Shown here piece by piece: positions 1 to 7,289 of a stretch of DNA of 64,000 nucleotides. This DNA comes from G963704535 sp963704535 (lineage in GTDB: Bacteria; Chloroflexota; Chloroflexia; Chloroflexales; Roseiflexaceae), in contig OY969916.1 of the NCBI GenBank assembly GCA_963704535.1, positions 2,294,001-2,358,000 of the forward strand, written 5' to 3'. The position numbers and the translations under genes are program-made. Numbering within the stretch: the stretch's first letter is position 1; the number at the start of each line of letters is the position of its first letter. A model generated the notes under the pieces. It was not told where the DNA came from. It ran no database searches and was given only the letters and a program-made list of their open reading frames with translations.

Positions 1-172
1 AGTATGGATCGGGGGAGGCGCAACGATATACGCAAAAGTGGAACAAACGCATGCCAGGTTCGCAATAGTGGGGATGTACGCTCCTGGTAATACTATAGTG
101 GTGCTTCAGAGTGCCGAGCGTCAAACTGCGCGGTGTGCGCGCAACGCACCTATGAATATGTGGGTGGGGTTA

Positions 173-209
173 TTCTTGAGGGGTGGCCCCCTCAAACTCC
201 CCCTTTTCA
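173..209. repeat. GAGGGG/CCCCTC palindromic repeat, copy 1
   Basis: An imperfect palindrome about 40 nt long: TTCTTGAGGGG, a short centre, CCCCTCAA, then ACTCCCCCTTTT. This is the family type for this window, and about 18 copies recur. The fullest copies read, 5' to 3', TCTGTGGTGG, AAGGGGG, TTCTTGAGGGG, centre, CCCCTCAA, ACTCCCCCTTTT, CAGACAGTCTCTAAGG. Inner arms GAGGGG/CCCCTC and outer arms AAGGGGG/CCCCCTT can pair as one stem. Copies occur between genes in either orientation, like REP sequences. Confidence 0.85.
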
Positions 210-265
210 GGTTTCGATGGCACGGCGGTTGCATTAGCACCAGGCAATCGAACAGGAGGTGTCCG

Positions 266-463
266 ATGCAACGGCTCAAACAAGCGTGGATGGCTTCAGG
301 ACGTGCCTGCTGGTGGGCGTTCTCCGTTTGCTCGGAGGCCCGGTACCAGCGCCGGTCGCTGAGATCGGCGCGCAGGCAGAGCGCGCAGCCGATATACAAC
401 ACCTCGACCCATGTCGCGGGCCAGTCGGTCGCGGCTGCGGGCAACACGTCACAGATACATTAA
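266..463 (+). CDS. small hypothetical protein, 65 aa
   Basis: I do not recognise this protein. The case for it is a strong ribosome binding site (AGGAGG, six bases before the ATG) and an open frame that starts MQRLKQAW and ends at TAA. It is rich in Arg, Ser and Ala, has Trp-Trp near residue 16 and shows no membrane segment or known motif. Codon third positions are only moderately GC-rich, and the opposite strand is open as well, so it may be spurious. It lies alone between two palindromic repeats. Confidence 0.3.
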   Translation: MQRLKQAWMASGRACWWAFSVCSEARYQRRSLRSARRQSAQPIYNTSTHVAGQSVAAAGNTSQIH

Positions 464-707
464 GAGAGGCTGAACTTCTTCTTCATCCCAAAGCGCGCGA
501 AACGTAAAACGTGAAACGTGAAAGGCCCTCACACATCACGTTTCACGTTTCACGCCGGGACGCTTTACAGGTTCCGATTCTCTAAGAGGCTGTCTGAAAG
601 GGGGAGTTTGAGGGTGCAGCCCCCTCAAGAACCCCTTTCCACCACAGACTATGAGTGGCAAACAGACCTTTTCAGACGGTCTCTAAGGAAGTCGAAGACA
701 GAATCTC
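464..707. other. gene-free stretch with hairpin repeats
   Basis: No convincing gene. At 503-556 tandem CGTGAAA units are followed by their reverse complement TTTCACG, making a hairpin. At 590-640 lies an inverted copy of the GAGGGG/CCCCTC palindrome with its TCTAAGAGGCTGTCTGAAAG flank. The flank motif recurs at 668-692 (TTTTCAGACGGTCTCTAAGG), a partial second copy. Confidence 0.7.
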
Positions 708-1049
708 TCACTCCTCGCGCGGCGGGCGGCGGGCCTGCTTAACGGCCGCTCGATGCTGCTTGAGCGTGCGCCGCCGCGCCACTGCCGCCCGGCTTGGGCG
801 CGTGGCAACCCGTGGGATCTCCTCGACGCTGGCGGCGCGCAGCCGCTCGGCCAGGCGCGCGAAGGCGACCCGGCGATTGGCGGCCTGCGATCGGCGCTCG
901 GTCGCGGTCACGACCAGCCCGCTGGGGCGATGGACCAGCCGCACCCCGGTGGCCACCCGGTTGCGGTGCTGGCCGCCCGGCCCGCCCGCCACAAAGAAGG
1001 TGATGTCGGAGTCGCGCTCAAGCGCCTCCAGGTCGTTTGGATCGCTCAC
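708..1049 (-). CDS. peptide chain release factor-like protein (GGQ domain only)
   Basis: A stand-alone catalytic domain of class I release factors, expected to hydrolyse peptidyl-tRNA on ribosomes, perhaps in stalled-ribosome rescue like ArfB. Seen directly: GGPGGQHRNRVATGVRLVHR, containing the universal GGQ that reaches the peptidyl-transferase centre, then the RF-1 signature with ERRSQAANR, then a tail of about 35 residues rich in Arg and Lys, as in ArfB, where the tail enters the mRNA channel. It lacks the codon-reading domain. I chose GTG 1049, with GAGGGA just upstream. The in-frame ATG at 1091 would add 14 residues partly encoded by the repeat at 1071-1160. Its exact subfamily (ArfB, PrfH-like or other) is uncertain. 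Confidence 0.85.
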   Translation of the reverse strand: MSDPNDLEALERDSDITFFVAGGPGGQHRNRVATGVRLVHRPSGLVVTATERRSQAANRRVAFARLAERLRAASVEEIPRVATRPSRAAVARRRTLKQHRAAVKQARRPPREE

Positions 1050-1070
1050 GATTCCCTCAATATTCTTAGA

Positions 1071-1160
1071 CAAGGTTTCGGAAGGTGCCATTCGACTTTA
1101 CAATGTGAGTGGGGGGAGACTGAGGGGGCTGCCCCCCTCAAACTCCCCTTTTTAGGCAGC
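1071..1160. repeat. long variant of the GAGGGG/CCCCTC palindrome, copy 3
   Basis: The left half reads CAAGGTTTCGGAAGGTGCCA, then TTCGACTTTACAATGTGAGT; the right half is GGGGGGAGACTGAGGGGG, centre, CCCCCTCAAACTCCCC. The same roughly 90-bp unit occurs at 29880-29970 and 49168-49250, so this is a distinct longer subfamily. Confidence 0.8.
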
Positions 1161-1241
1161 CTCTAAAGGCGCAGGTAGAGCCTGGACATTAGTATATACT
1201 ATCCAAGGCAAGCTATCACCCGCCAAGAAGGAGGGCTTCCC

Positions 1242-2021
1242 ATGACGACCACCGAAAGACTCTACCATATCGGCTTCGGGCGGGCCGACCTGGGCGACGA
1301 GCCGCCGCAGATCGCGCTGCTGTCGGGCGACCCTGATCGCGCCCGGACGATCGCGCATACGTACCTGCGCGACGTTCGCACACTCTCGGAACACCGCGGC
1401 CTGAACAGCTATGTCGGCACGCTGCCGGGCGGGCGGGCGCTGCTCTCGGCCACCAGCGGGATGGGCGCACCCTCGCTCAGCATCGTCGTCAACGAGCTGG
1501 TGCAGGTCGGAATCCGGCAGATCATCCGCGTCGGCACCTGCGGCTCGATCCAGGACCACGTGCGGCCCGGCAGCATCGTGATCACCAGGGCGGCGCTGTG
1601 CCGCCAGGGCGCCGCCGAGGACATCGCCCCGCGCGAGTACCCCGCCGCCGCCGACCCGTTCCTGACCGTCGCACTGGTCGAGTCGGCCCGCGCGCTCCAG
1701 GTCGAGCACCACCTCGGCATCACCGCGTCGGTGGACACGTTCTACGAGGGCCAGGAGCGCAGCGGCTCGGCCAACCCGCACCTGCTGCGCCGGCTGCACG
1801 GCATCACCGAGGAGTACCGCCACCTGAACGTGCTGAACTACGAGATGGAGGCCGGGATGCTGTTCAAGATGGCCGGGGTCTACGGCTTCGCCGCCGCGTG
1901 CGTGTGCGGTGTGATCGCCCAGCGCACGGTCGACGAGCAGATCGTGCTGGACCAGAAGGCCGCCGCCATCGACCGCGCGATTACTGTGGCCCTGCACGCC
2001 GCCGGGCGCGTCGCGGCCTGA
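1242..2021 (+). CDS. udp: uridine phosphorylase / nucleoside phosphorylase
   Basis: Cleaves uridine (or a related nucleoside) with phosphate to base and ribose 1-phosphate, in pyrimidine salvage. At 259 residues it has normal family length. Motifs of the nucleoside phosphorylase I family are present: GDPDRA at residues 29-34 (phosphate binding), GMGAPS at 73-78, RVGTCGS at 96-102 and YEMEAG near 200, where the second Glu binds the ribose hydroxyls. The ATG has AAGGAGG eight bases upstream. It is monocistronic, with the divergent release-factor-like gene to the left and a repeat-filled gap to the right. Pyrimidine specificity is inferred from overall similarity to Udp and not from a diagnostic residue. 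Confidence 0.88.
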   Translation: MTTTERLYHIGFGRADLGDEPPQIALLSGDPDRARTIAHTYLRDVRTLSEHRGLNSYVGTLPGGRALLSATSGMGAPSLSIVVNELVQVGIRQIIRVGTCGSIQDHVRPGSIVITRAALCRQGAAEDIAPREYPAAADPFLTVALVESARALQVEHHLGITASVDTFYEGQERSGSANPHLLRRLHGITEEYRHLNVLNYEMEAGMLFKMAGVYGFAAACVCGVIAQRTVDEQIVLDQKAAAIDRAITVALHAAGRVAA

Positions 2022-2029
2022 GCGTCTAT

Positions 2030-2100
2030 AAAGCTCTGAGCGATGGCATGAAACGTGAAGCGTGAAACGTGAACTGAATCACGGTTCACGTTTCACGGAC
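2030..2100. repeat. inverted array of CGTGAAA units
   Basis: Units GAAACGTGAAGCGTGAAACG are followed, after a short loop, by GGTTCACGTTTCACGG. The array forms a hairpin just after the udp stop codon and between two convergent genes. Same architecture as 503-556. Confidence 0.75.
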
Positions 2101-2129
2101 GCCCGGGGTGATGTGTTTGTTCAGTGCTC

Positions 2130-3254
2130 CTAATCGATCTCCTGCTCCGGGCGCTGCTTGCGATTGAAGGTCGAGACCGTCACAAACGGGGCGATCGTCA
2201 GGCGGCCGACTATAAAAGCCAGCACCAGCGCCAGCAATAGCACGATCTCCAGATCCTGCGTGAAATCAATAGAGTACCGCGCGGCCAGCACTGCGGCGGC
2301 GACCACCAGCACCAGCGTGACCGCCAGGACCAGCAGCGCCCGGCGCCACGCACGCCGGACCGACGCGCGGCGCGGGCCGCCGGCGCGGCCAGTCTGGCCA
2401 TGGATCAACACGCGCCGCATAGCCTGATCGTCGTCGAGGTAGTACGAGGTGTAGGCCGGCAGCAGCAGTTGGGTCCAGTGCAACTGCGCGAACTGCGGCG
2501 ACCAGCCGAACTCACGAATGTGATCGGCGCCGCCGGCCTGGCGGCACTCGTCGGCGGCGGCATCGCGGAAGCCGCGCGCCGCCTCGTGCCAGGCATCGGC
2601 CGGCGGCCGGCTCGGCAGGCGCACCAGCACGCCGTCAAGCAGTTCGGCGCGGTAGGGCTGCGCGGCGCGCAAATCATACTCGCCGAGCTGCTCGCGCCAG
2701 CGCTGAAACCTCTCCATGGCCGGCGCGGGGATGTTCTGGTAGGCCCGGCTGAGCCGCCCGGCCCGCGGCTCCCAGCGCACGCGCGTCTCGGTAATCTCGT
2801 GCGATTGCCAGCCGGCCTGGTCGTCGAAGCGATCCTGGAAGCTGACGACATCGTAGTTGTAGCCCAGCTCGGCCTGCCAGCCGGCGGCGGCGCCCCCGTC
2901 GACCAGCCACATCGGCACATACACCCGCCGCAGCCGCTGCATCAGCCGCTTGGGGTGGAGATCGGCCGGCGCGAACGGGATGGAGTCCCGAAAGTCGCGC
3001 AGCCCCCGCGAGAGCTGCTCCTGCGTGGCGGCAAACGGGATGGCAAGCTCCGGCGGCTGGCCATAGCCGGCCTCCGCCCGATCGGAGAGCGCCGGCTGGA
3101 AGCAGTTCGGGCAGGTGCGATCCGGCAAACCCGGCGGCAGCAGCGCGGCCCAGTCGCAGCGGTCGCAGCCGGCGAGCGCGAGCGGCGCGCCCCACGCAGC
3201 CGCGATCACCGCGGCGCCGGCCGGCCCAGAGATCGCGGCGGGGTCAAGCATCAT
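2130..3254 (-). CDS. zinc-ribbon membrane protein, second gene of a paralogous pair
   Basis: Function unknown. The 374-residue protein has an N-terminal four-Cys zinc ribbon (C30-x2-C33 and C48-x2-C51), a soluble middle with many Trp and Tyr residues, and two C-terminal membrane segments near 307-326 and 335-354. Just before them is VLIHGQTGRAGG, which matches VLVNGQTGAIAG at the same place in the upstream gene, so the two are diverged paralogues. Its start overlaps the end of that gene by 11 bases, which implies translational coupling and perhaps a hetero-oligomer. Proteins of this type are sometimes annotated as PriA-like helicase from the zinc ribbon alone. There are no helicase motifs here, so I reject that name. 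Confidence 0.8.
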   Translation of the reverse strand: MMLDPAAISGPAGAAVIAAAWGAPLALAGCDRCDWAALLPPGLPDRTCPNCFQPALSDRAEAGYGQPPELAIPFAATQEQLSRGLRDFRDSIPFAPADLHPKRLMQRLRRVYVPMWLVDGGAAAGWQAELGYNYDVVSFQDRFDDQAGWQSHEITETRVRWEPRAGRLSRAYQNIPAPAMERFQRWREQLGEYDLRAAQPYRAELLDGVLVRLPSRPPADAWHEAARGFRDAAADECRQAGGADHIREFGWSPQFAQLHWTQLLLPAYTSYYLDDDQAMRRVLIHGQTGRAGGPRRASVRRAWRRALLVLAVTLVLVVAAAVLAARYSIDFTQDLEIVLLLALVLAFIVGRLTIAPFVTVSTFNRKQRPEQEID

Positions 3255-4539
3255 CCAGCCTCAGCGCGTTCGACAGGATGCGGATCGCGAAGGCCACGCC
3301 GGCGGCCAGCAGCAGCAGCGGGACCGCAGCAACCGCCAGAGCCTGCCCGTCAGGCAGGGCCGCGCCGCCAGGCCCCGACAGCCAGAACCAGGCCAGCACG
3401 CACAGGGCCAAGCCGGGGAGCACCAGCAGCGCCAGCGCCAGGCCCACCTTGCGCCAATCGATCGGGCGCTGGCCGGCGATGGCGCCGGTCTGGCCGTTCA
3501 CCAGCACCTGGTAGGTCTGCCGGTCGTGGCGATACGTGGCCAGGTAGAGCGGCGCCAGGATATAGCGCCAGGTCTCATCCTGGTAGTCGAGCTGGGCGCT
3601 GAAGTTACGCACCTTGTCGGTGCTGGTGCGGTCGCGGCAGTCCGCGCGCACCATCTCGCGCATCAGCGCCCGCGCCATCTCCCAGGCGTCCTCCAGGGCA
3701 ATGTCGTAGGACTTGGACTGGAGCCCGGCCAGGTACTTGGGGTCGTAGACCACCAGCCGACTGGGGTCATAGTCGCCGACCTGGCCAAGCAGCAGCAAGC
3801 TGACCTGGCGCGTGCCGCTGGTCAGCAGGTCGTCGAAGACCCGCTGGACGTGGCCCGACTCCCAGCGCCAGACGGTGCGGGTGCGACGGTTCTTGCCGCT
3901 CCCGGTCCGCTCGGTGCGACCGACCTCGGCGCGCCAGTCGGCCTCGACGATCGCATCGAACGTCCAGAACGGGATGTAGATCGCCGTGAAGCTGGTGGAC
4001 GCCGCCAGGCCGCGCAGGCTGGCCGGCACCATCCAGGTGTTGCCCAGCCACGCGGCGGCGCGCTCCTGGCATGCGGCCGGCTCGACCGCGAACGGGATCA
4101 GAAAGCGCGGTCGCAGGACTTCCTGGGGCGCCTGGCGCTGGATCACCTGGTGCGAGCCGCAGAACGGGCAGGTGTGCGTCAGGTTGTCGGGCGGCACCGA
4201 GGTGGACCCGGCGCACTGCGTACACGAAAGCTCCTTGCGGGCCTCGCCCCAGCCGCGTGCCGCGCGAGACAGCGTCTCGACCTTGAACTCGAACTCCTCG
4301 GCCCCTTTGCCGACCAGGTGCTGTGGGGGCGGCTCGTAGTAGCCGCAGTTGGTGCAGGTCAGGCCGCCGCGTGCCACATTAAAGGCCGTCTGCCCGGCGC
4401 ACTGCGGGCAGCGAAAGCTGACCACCTCGCGATGCTCGACATCGTCCGGGGCCGGCATCCAGACCTCGATGCCGCTCACGGACGACTGGGTGCGCACAAA
4501 GTTGGGCGGTAGGAATGGCTGGGTCATACGCACAACCAT
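3244..4539 (-). CDS. zinc-ribbon membrane protein, first gene of a paralogous pair
   Basis: A 431-residue protein with two zinc ribbons (C44/C47 with C62/C65, and C106/C109 with C124/C127), a long soluble domain rich in aromatic residues, VLVNGQTGAIAG near 340, and two membrane segments near 358-380 and 395-415. This predicts a membrane-anchored protein with a large cytoplasmic metal-binding domain; the role is unknown. It is the first gene of a two-gene operon with its shorter paralogue. The start is ambiguous: ATG 4539 or the in-frame ATG 4527, neither with a clear ribosome binding site. Confidence 0.82.
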   Translation of the reverse strand: MVVRMTQPFLPPNFVRTQSSVSGIEVWMPAPDDVEHREVVSFRCPQCAGQTAFNVARGGLTCTNCGYYEPPPQHLVGKGAEEFEFKVETLSRAARGWGEARKELSCTQCAGSTSVPPDNLTHTCPFCGSHQVIQRQAPQEVLRPRFLIPFAVEPAACQERAAAWLGNTWMVPASLRGLAASTSFTAIYIPFWTFDAIVEADWRAEVGRTERTGSGKNRRTRTVWRWESGHVQRVFDDLLTSGTRQVSLLLLGQVGDYDPSRLVVYDPKYLAGLQSKSYDIALEDAWEMARALMREMVRADCRDRTSTDKVRNFSAQLDYQDETWRYILAPLYLATYRHDRQTYQVLVNGQTGAIAGQRPIDWRKVGLALALLVLPGLALCVLAWFWLSGPGGAALPDGQALAVAAVPLLLLAAGVAFAIRILSNALRLDDA

Positions 4540-4582
4540 AGGTTAGGGATTCTCGAAAAATAAACTATCCCGGCGTGGGTGT

Positions 4583-4643
4583 TACGTTTTACGTGTTACG
4601 TGTTGCGTGTGTCAGTGCGACGCAACACGCAACACATAACACG
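4583..4643. repeat. inverted array of GTTACGT/GTTGCGT units
   Basis: Tandem GTTACGTGTTGCGTGT is mirrored by CGCAACACGCAACACATAAC after a short loop. The hairpin sits between two genes on the minus strand. Confidence 0.7.
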
Positions 4644-4673
4644 GGCCTGGCTCGTTTAAAAATTGAGAGACCC

Positions 4674-5517
4674 TTACAGCACCGGCACTCCCGGCACCTT
4701 GGTCCGAATCCGGTACAGCGACGTTCGCGCGGTGATATACAGCGTCTGCCGGTCGGCGCCGCCCCAGGCGCAGTTGGCCGGCCGCTCCGGCGTCACGATC
4801 ACGCCCAGGAGCGTGCCGTCGGGCTCGAACACCCACACGCCCGTCGCGCCGGTGACGTACAGATGCCCCTCGACATCGAGCTTCATGCCCGTCGGGCGAG
4901 CCAGGCTGCGGGTGGTCCATATCGGCGATGACGCGCGAGTTGGCCAGCGTGCCGTCCGGGCGCACATCGAAGGCCCGCACATGCCGGCGCGCCGAGTTGT
5001 CGATGTACAGCACCGCCTCGTCGGGCGAGAAGGCCAGCCCGTTCGGACGATCGAAGTCGTCCGCCACCAGCTCCAGTGTGCCGTCGGCGAGGATGCGGTA
5101 CACACCGTTGCAGGACTGCTCACGCTGGTCGGGCTCGATCCCATAGGGTGGGTCGGTGAAGTAGATCGTCCCATCTGACTTGACGACCACGTCGTTGGGG
5201 CTGTTCAGCCGCTTGCCCTCGTAGCGATCGGCCACCGTCAGCACGACATCGTTCTCCTCGGTGCGCGAGACCCGCCGGTTGCCGTGCTCACAGGCGATCA
5301 GGCGAACCTGGCGATCCAGCGTCAGGCCGTTCGAGTTGCCGCTGCGCTCACGCCACACCACCACCGTGCCATCCGGCTTCCACTGGTAGATCCGGGCGGC
5401 CGGGATATCCGAGAACAGCAGGTAGCCATCCGGGTGCCACACCGGCCCCTCGGTGAACTCAAAGCCGGAGGCGATCCGCTCCGGGTCGCCAGGCTCGATG
5501 AGTGAATTTAGGCGCAT
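4674..5517 (-). pseudogene. SMP-30/gluconolactonase family protein with a one-base frameshift
   Basis: A six-bladed calcium-dependent sugar lactonase, which would open aldonolactones in the sugar-acid island that follows. Family marks: FTEGPVWHPDG near residue 20, GNSNGLTLD, SPNDVVVKSDGTIYFTDPPYG-type blade and DRPNGLAFSPDE. The frame is intact from ATG 5517 (AGGAG ten bases upstream) to SPDG, where the codons for MKLDVEGHLYVTG continue one frame over. One extra base in the GGGC run at about 4887-4896 explains this. The rest, to VPGVPVL and a stop at 4674, is normal. If the base is a consensus error, this is an intact gene of about 280 residues. Without correction the original frame runs on to 4612 as unrelated sequence. 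Confidence 0.8.
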
Positions 5518-5521
5518 ATGC

Positions 5522-5660
5522 TTCTCCTGTGACAAGATGACAAGATGACGAGATGACAAGATGAAGGGGTGAAAGGGTGAAGGGGTGAAGGGGTGACGAT
5601 AGCACGCTTCACGTTTCACGCTTCATGGACAACGGACAACGGACAACGGACAACGGACAG
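5522..5660. repeat. stacked short tandem arrays
   Basis: Three arrays follow each other: GATGACAA-type units (5529-5562), GGTGAAAG/GGGTGAAG units (5564-5597), then CGTTTCACG and five GGACAAC units (5627-5657). No gene. This gap separates the lactonase from the enolase-superfamily gene upstream of it in transcription. Confidence 0.75.
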
Positions 5661-6818
5661 CTACTCGAACCACGTCGTCCCAGGGTACTGATGCTCGCGG
5701 GCCACCACCTCATCTAGCTCGACCCCGATCCCTGGCCGGTCACTCAGCGCGATGTAACCATCCTTGATGATATCCTGCTTGTCGGCGGTGATTGTCGCCC
5801 AGTAGTCGCGGTGTAGCCAGTGGAACTCAAGCACCAGGAAGTTGGGGATCGTGGCGCACACGTGGGCCGAGGCCATTGTCCCGATCGGCGAGGCGACGTT
5901 GTGGGGCGCGAAGGGCATATAGTAGAGCTCGGCCAGGTTGGCGATCTTGCGGCACTCCGAGAGCCCGCCGCACTTGGGGATGTCGGGCATCAGGATATCG
6001 ACCGCCTGCTTGATGATCAGGTCGCGGAAGCCGTGGCGCAGGTACAGGTTCTCGCCGGCGCAGATCGGCGTCGAGGTCGCCTGCTTGACCTCGCGCATTG
6101 CGTCGATGTTCTCCGGCGGCACCGGCTCCTCCAGCCACAGCAGGTGGAACTGCTCCAGGTCCTTCGCCAGCCGGATCGCGCTGGGCACATCCAGGCGCGT
6201 GTGGACATCGGCGGCGACGGCGACATCTTTGCCGGCGGCGGTCGTGACCAACTCCACCAGCTTGACCATCAACTCGTGCTCGCGCTCGCCAGCGGTGTAG
6301 TTGAAACGGTCGAAGATCGGGTCCTGGCTGTCCACGCGCTTGCCGGTGTAGACGCCGACATCCAAGTCGATCTTGAGCGCGGTGAAGCCGCGTTCCACCA
6401 CACCATCGACCACGCGGCTTATCTCGTTCAGATCCATGCCCGGCTCGACTTGGCAATCGGCATAGACCCGGATCTTATCACGGAACTTGCCGCCCATCAG
6501 CTCGTAGATCGGCACGCCCAGCGCCTTGCCCTTGAGGTCCCACAGCGCGATCTCGATGCCGGTCAGTGCGGTGATCAGCGCCCCGGCGAAGCCGCCGTCG
6601 AAGACGTGGCGGCGGCGCAGCTCCTCGAACAGCGCGTCGATCTGGAAAGGGTCGCGCCCGATCAGGTGCTGGCGCAGGGTGTGAATGAGCGCGATCGCCT
6701 GGGTGCCCCCGTGGACACACTCGCCGACCCCGGCAATGCCCTCGTCCGTCTCGACCCGCACCCACAGGTGCATACCATGGCCCTTCGTCGCGGCAGTCTT
6801 CACAGATGTGATCTTCAT
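5661..6818 (-). CDS. mandelate racemase/muconate-lactonizing family sugar-acid dehydratase
   Basis: An enolase-superfamily enzyme of 385 residues, expected to remove water from an aldonic acid (galactonate- or gluconate-like), giving a 2-keto-3-deoxy acid. Visible: N-terminal capping domain, K149 in ALKID, metal site D204 in VAADVH, the Glu pair in WLEEP at 230-231, E256 in CAGEN, and the likely base H306 in APHN. K149 is followed by I-D and not by the x-K of racemases, which favours a dehydratase. ATG 6818 has AAGGAAG about a dozen bases upstream. It is divergent from the binding-protein gene, and with the lactonase, aldolase and dehydrogenase nearby it belongs to one catabolic island. The substrate is not predictable from sequence. 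Confidence 0.87.
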   Translation of the reverse strand: MKITSVKTAATKGHGMHLWVRVETDEGIAGVGECVHGGTQAIALIHTLRQHLIGRDPFQIDALFEELRRRHVFDGGFAGALITALTGIEIALWDLKGKALGVPIYELMGGKFRDKIRVYADCQVEPGMDLNEISRVVDGVVERGFTALKIDLDVGVYTGKRVDSQDPIFDRFNYTAGEREHELMVKLVELVTTAAGKDVAVAADVHTRLDVPSAIRLAKDLEQFHLLWLEEPVPPENIDAMREVKQATSTPICAGENLYLRHGFRDLIIKQAVDILMPDIPKCGGLSECRKIANLAELYYMPFAPHNVASPIGTMASAHVCATIPNFLVLEFHWLHRDYWATITADKQDIIKDGYIALSDRPGIGVELDEVVAREHQYPGTTWFE

Positions 6819-7187
6819 ATGATCTCACACTTCCTTGAAAAGGCATACTCGATGCGTGAAACGTGAAACGTGAAGCGTGAAGCGTGAAGCGTCAAACGTG
6901 ACTATCCGCTTACCGCGTTGCGTGTTGCGTGTCTCCAGCGATGAGCAATGTGAATCTACAAATTTCACGTTTCACGTTTCACGGCTCACTCGATGGGCAA
7001 CGCGAATCTACGAATTTCACGTTTCACGTTTCACGGTTCATTCTCAATTCTCAATTCTCAATTCTCAATTCACCGGGGCTGCGACGATGATACCACACTG
7101 TCTTGCGCGCCGCTCCGAAATTGACCCTCCAATTTTGAGGCCGGCCCGATCTGTACCCAGGAGTGTATACAATGTTGGATGGGAATA
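6819..7187. other. divergent intergenic region with tandem repeats
   Basis: No gene seen. It holds CGTGAAA/GCGTGAA arrays (6855-6900), TTTCACG arrays (6962-6984 and 7017-7037) and four TTCTCAA units (7041-7068). The region lies between the divergent dehydratase and binding-protein genes, so promoters for both should be here. Confidence 0.7.
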
Positions 7188-7215
7188 TAGACACCGCAAC
7201 AAATCATGCTATAAT
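7188..7215 (+). promoter_or_regulatory. sigma-70-like promoter of the binding-protein gene
   Basis: TAGACA (7188-7193), a 16-bp spacer, then a perfect TATAAT (7210-7215), with the start codon 75 bp downstream. The local sequence is AT-rich in an otherwise GC-rich gap. Confidence 0.7.
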
Positions 7216-7289
7216 AGGCCTACCGACCCACCCCAATCCGAAGTAAAGATTCCCATTGCAGGGCCTCGCTGAAACAAAGGAGTACGGTT

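Noticed and set aside
2400..4512. Long plus-strand frames opposite the zinc-ribbon pair
   Set aside because: No start signals, composition of shadow frames; the minus-strand products carry paired Cys motifs and helices.
2130..4539. PriA-like helicase annotation for the zinc-ribbon proteins
   Set aside because: No Walker or helicase motifs; only zinc ribbons and two C-terminal membrane helices.
5820..6866. A 348-codon plus-strand frame opposite the MR-type dehydratase
   Set aside because: The minus-strand gene has all catalytic residues of the enolase superfamily.
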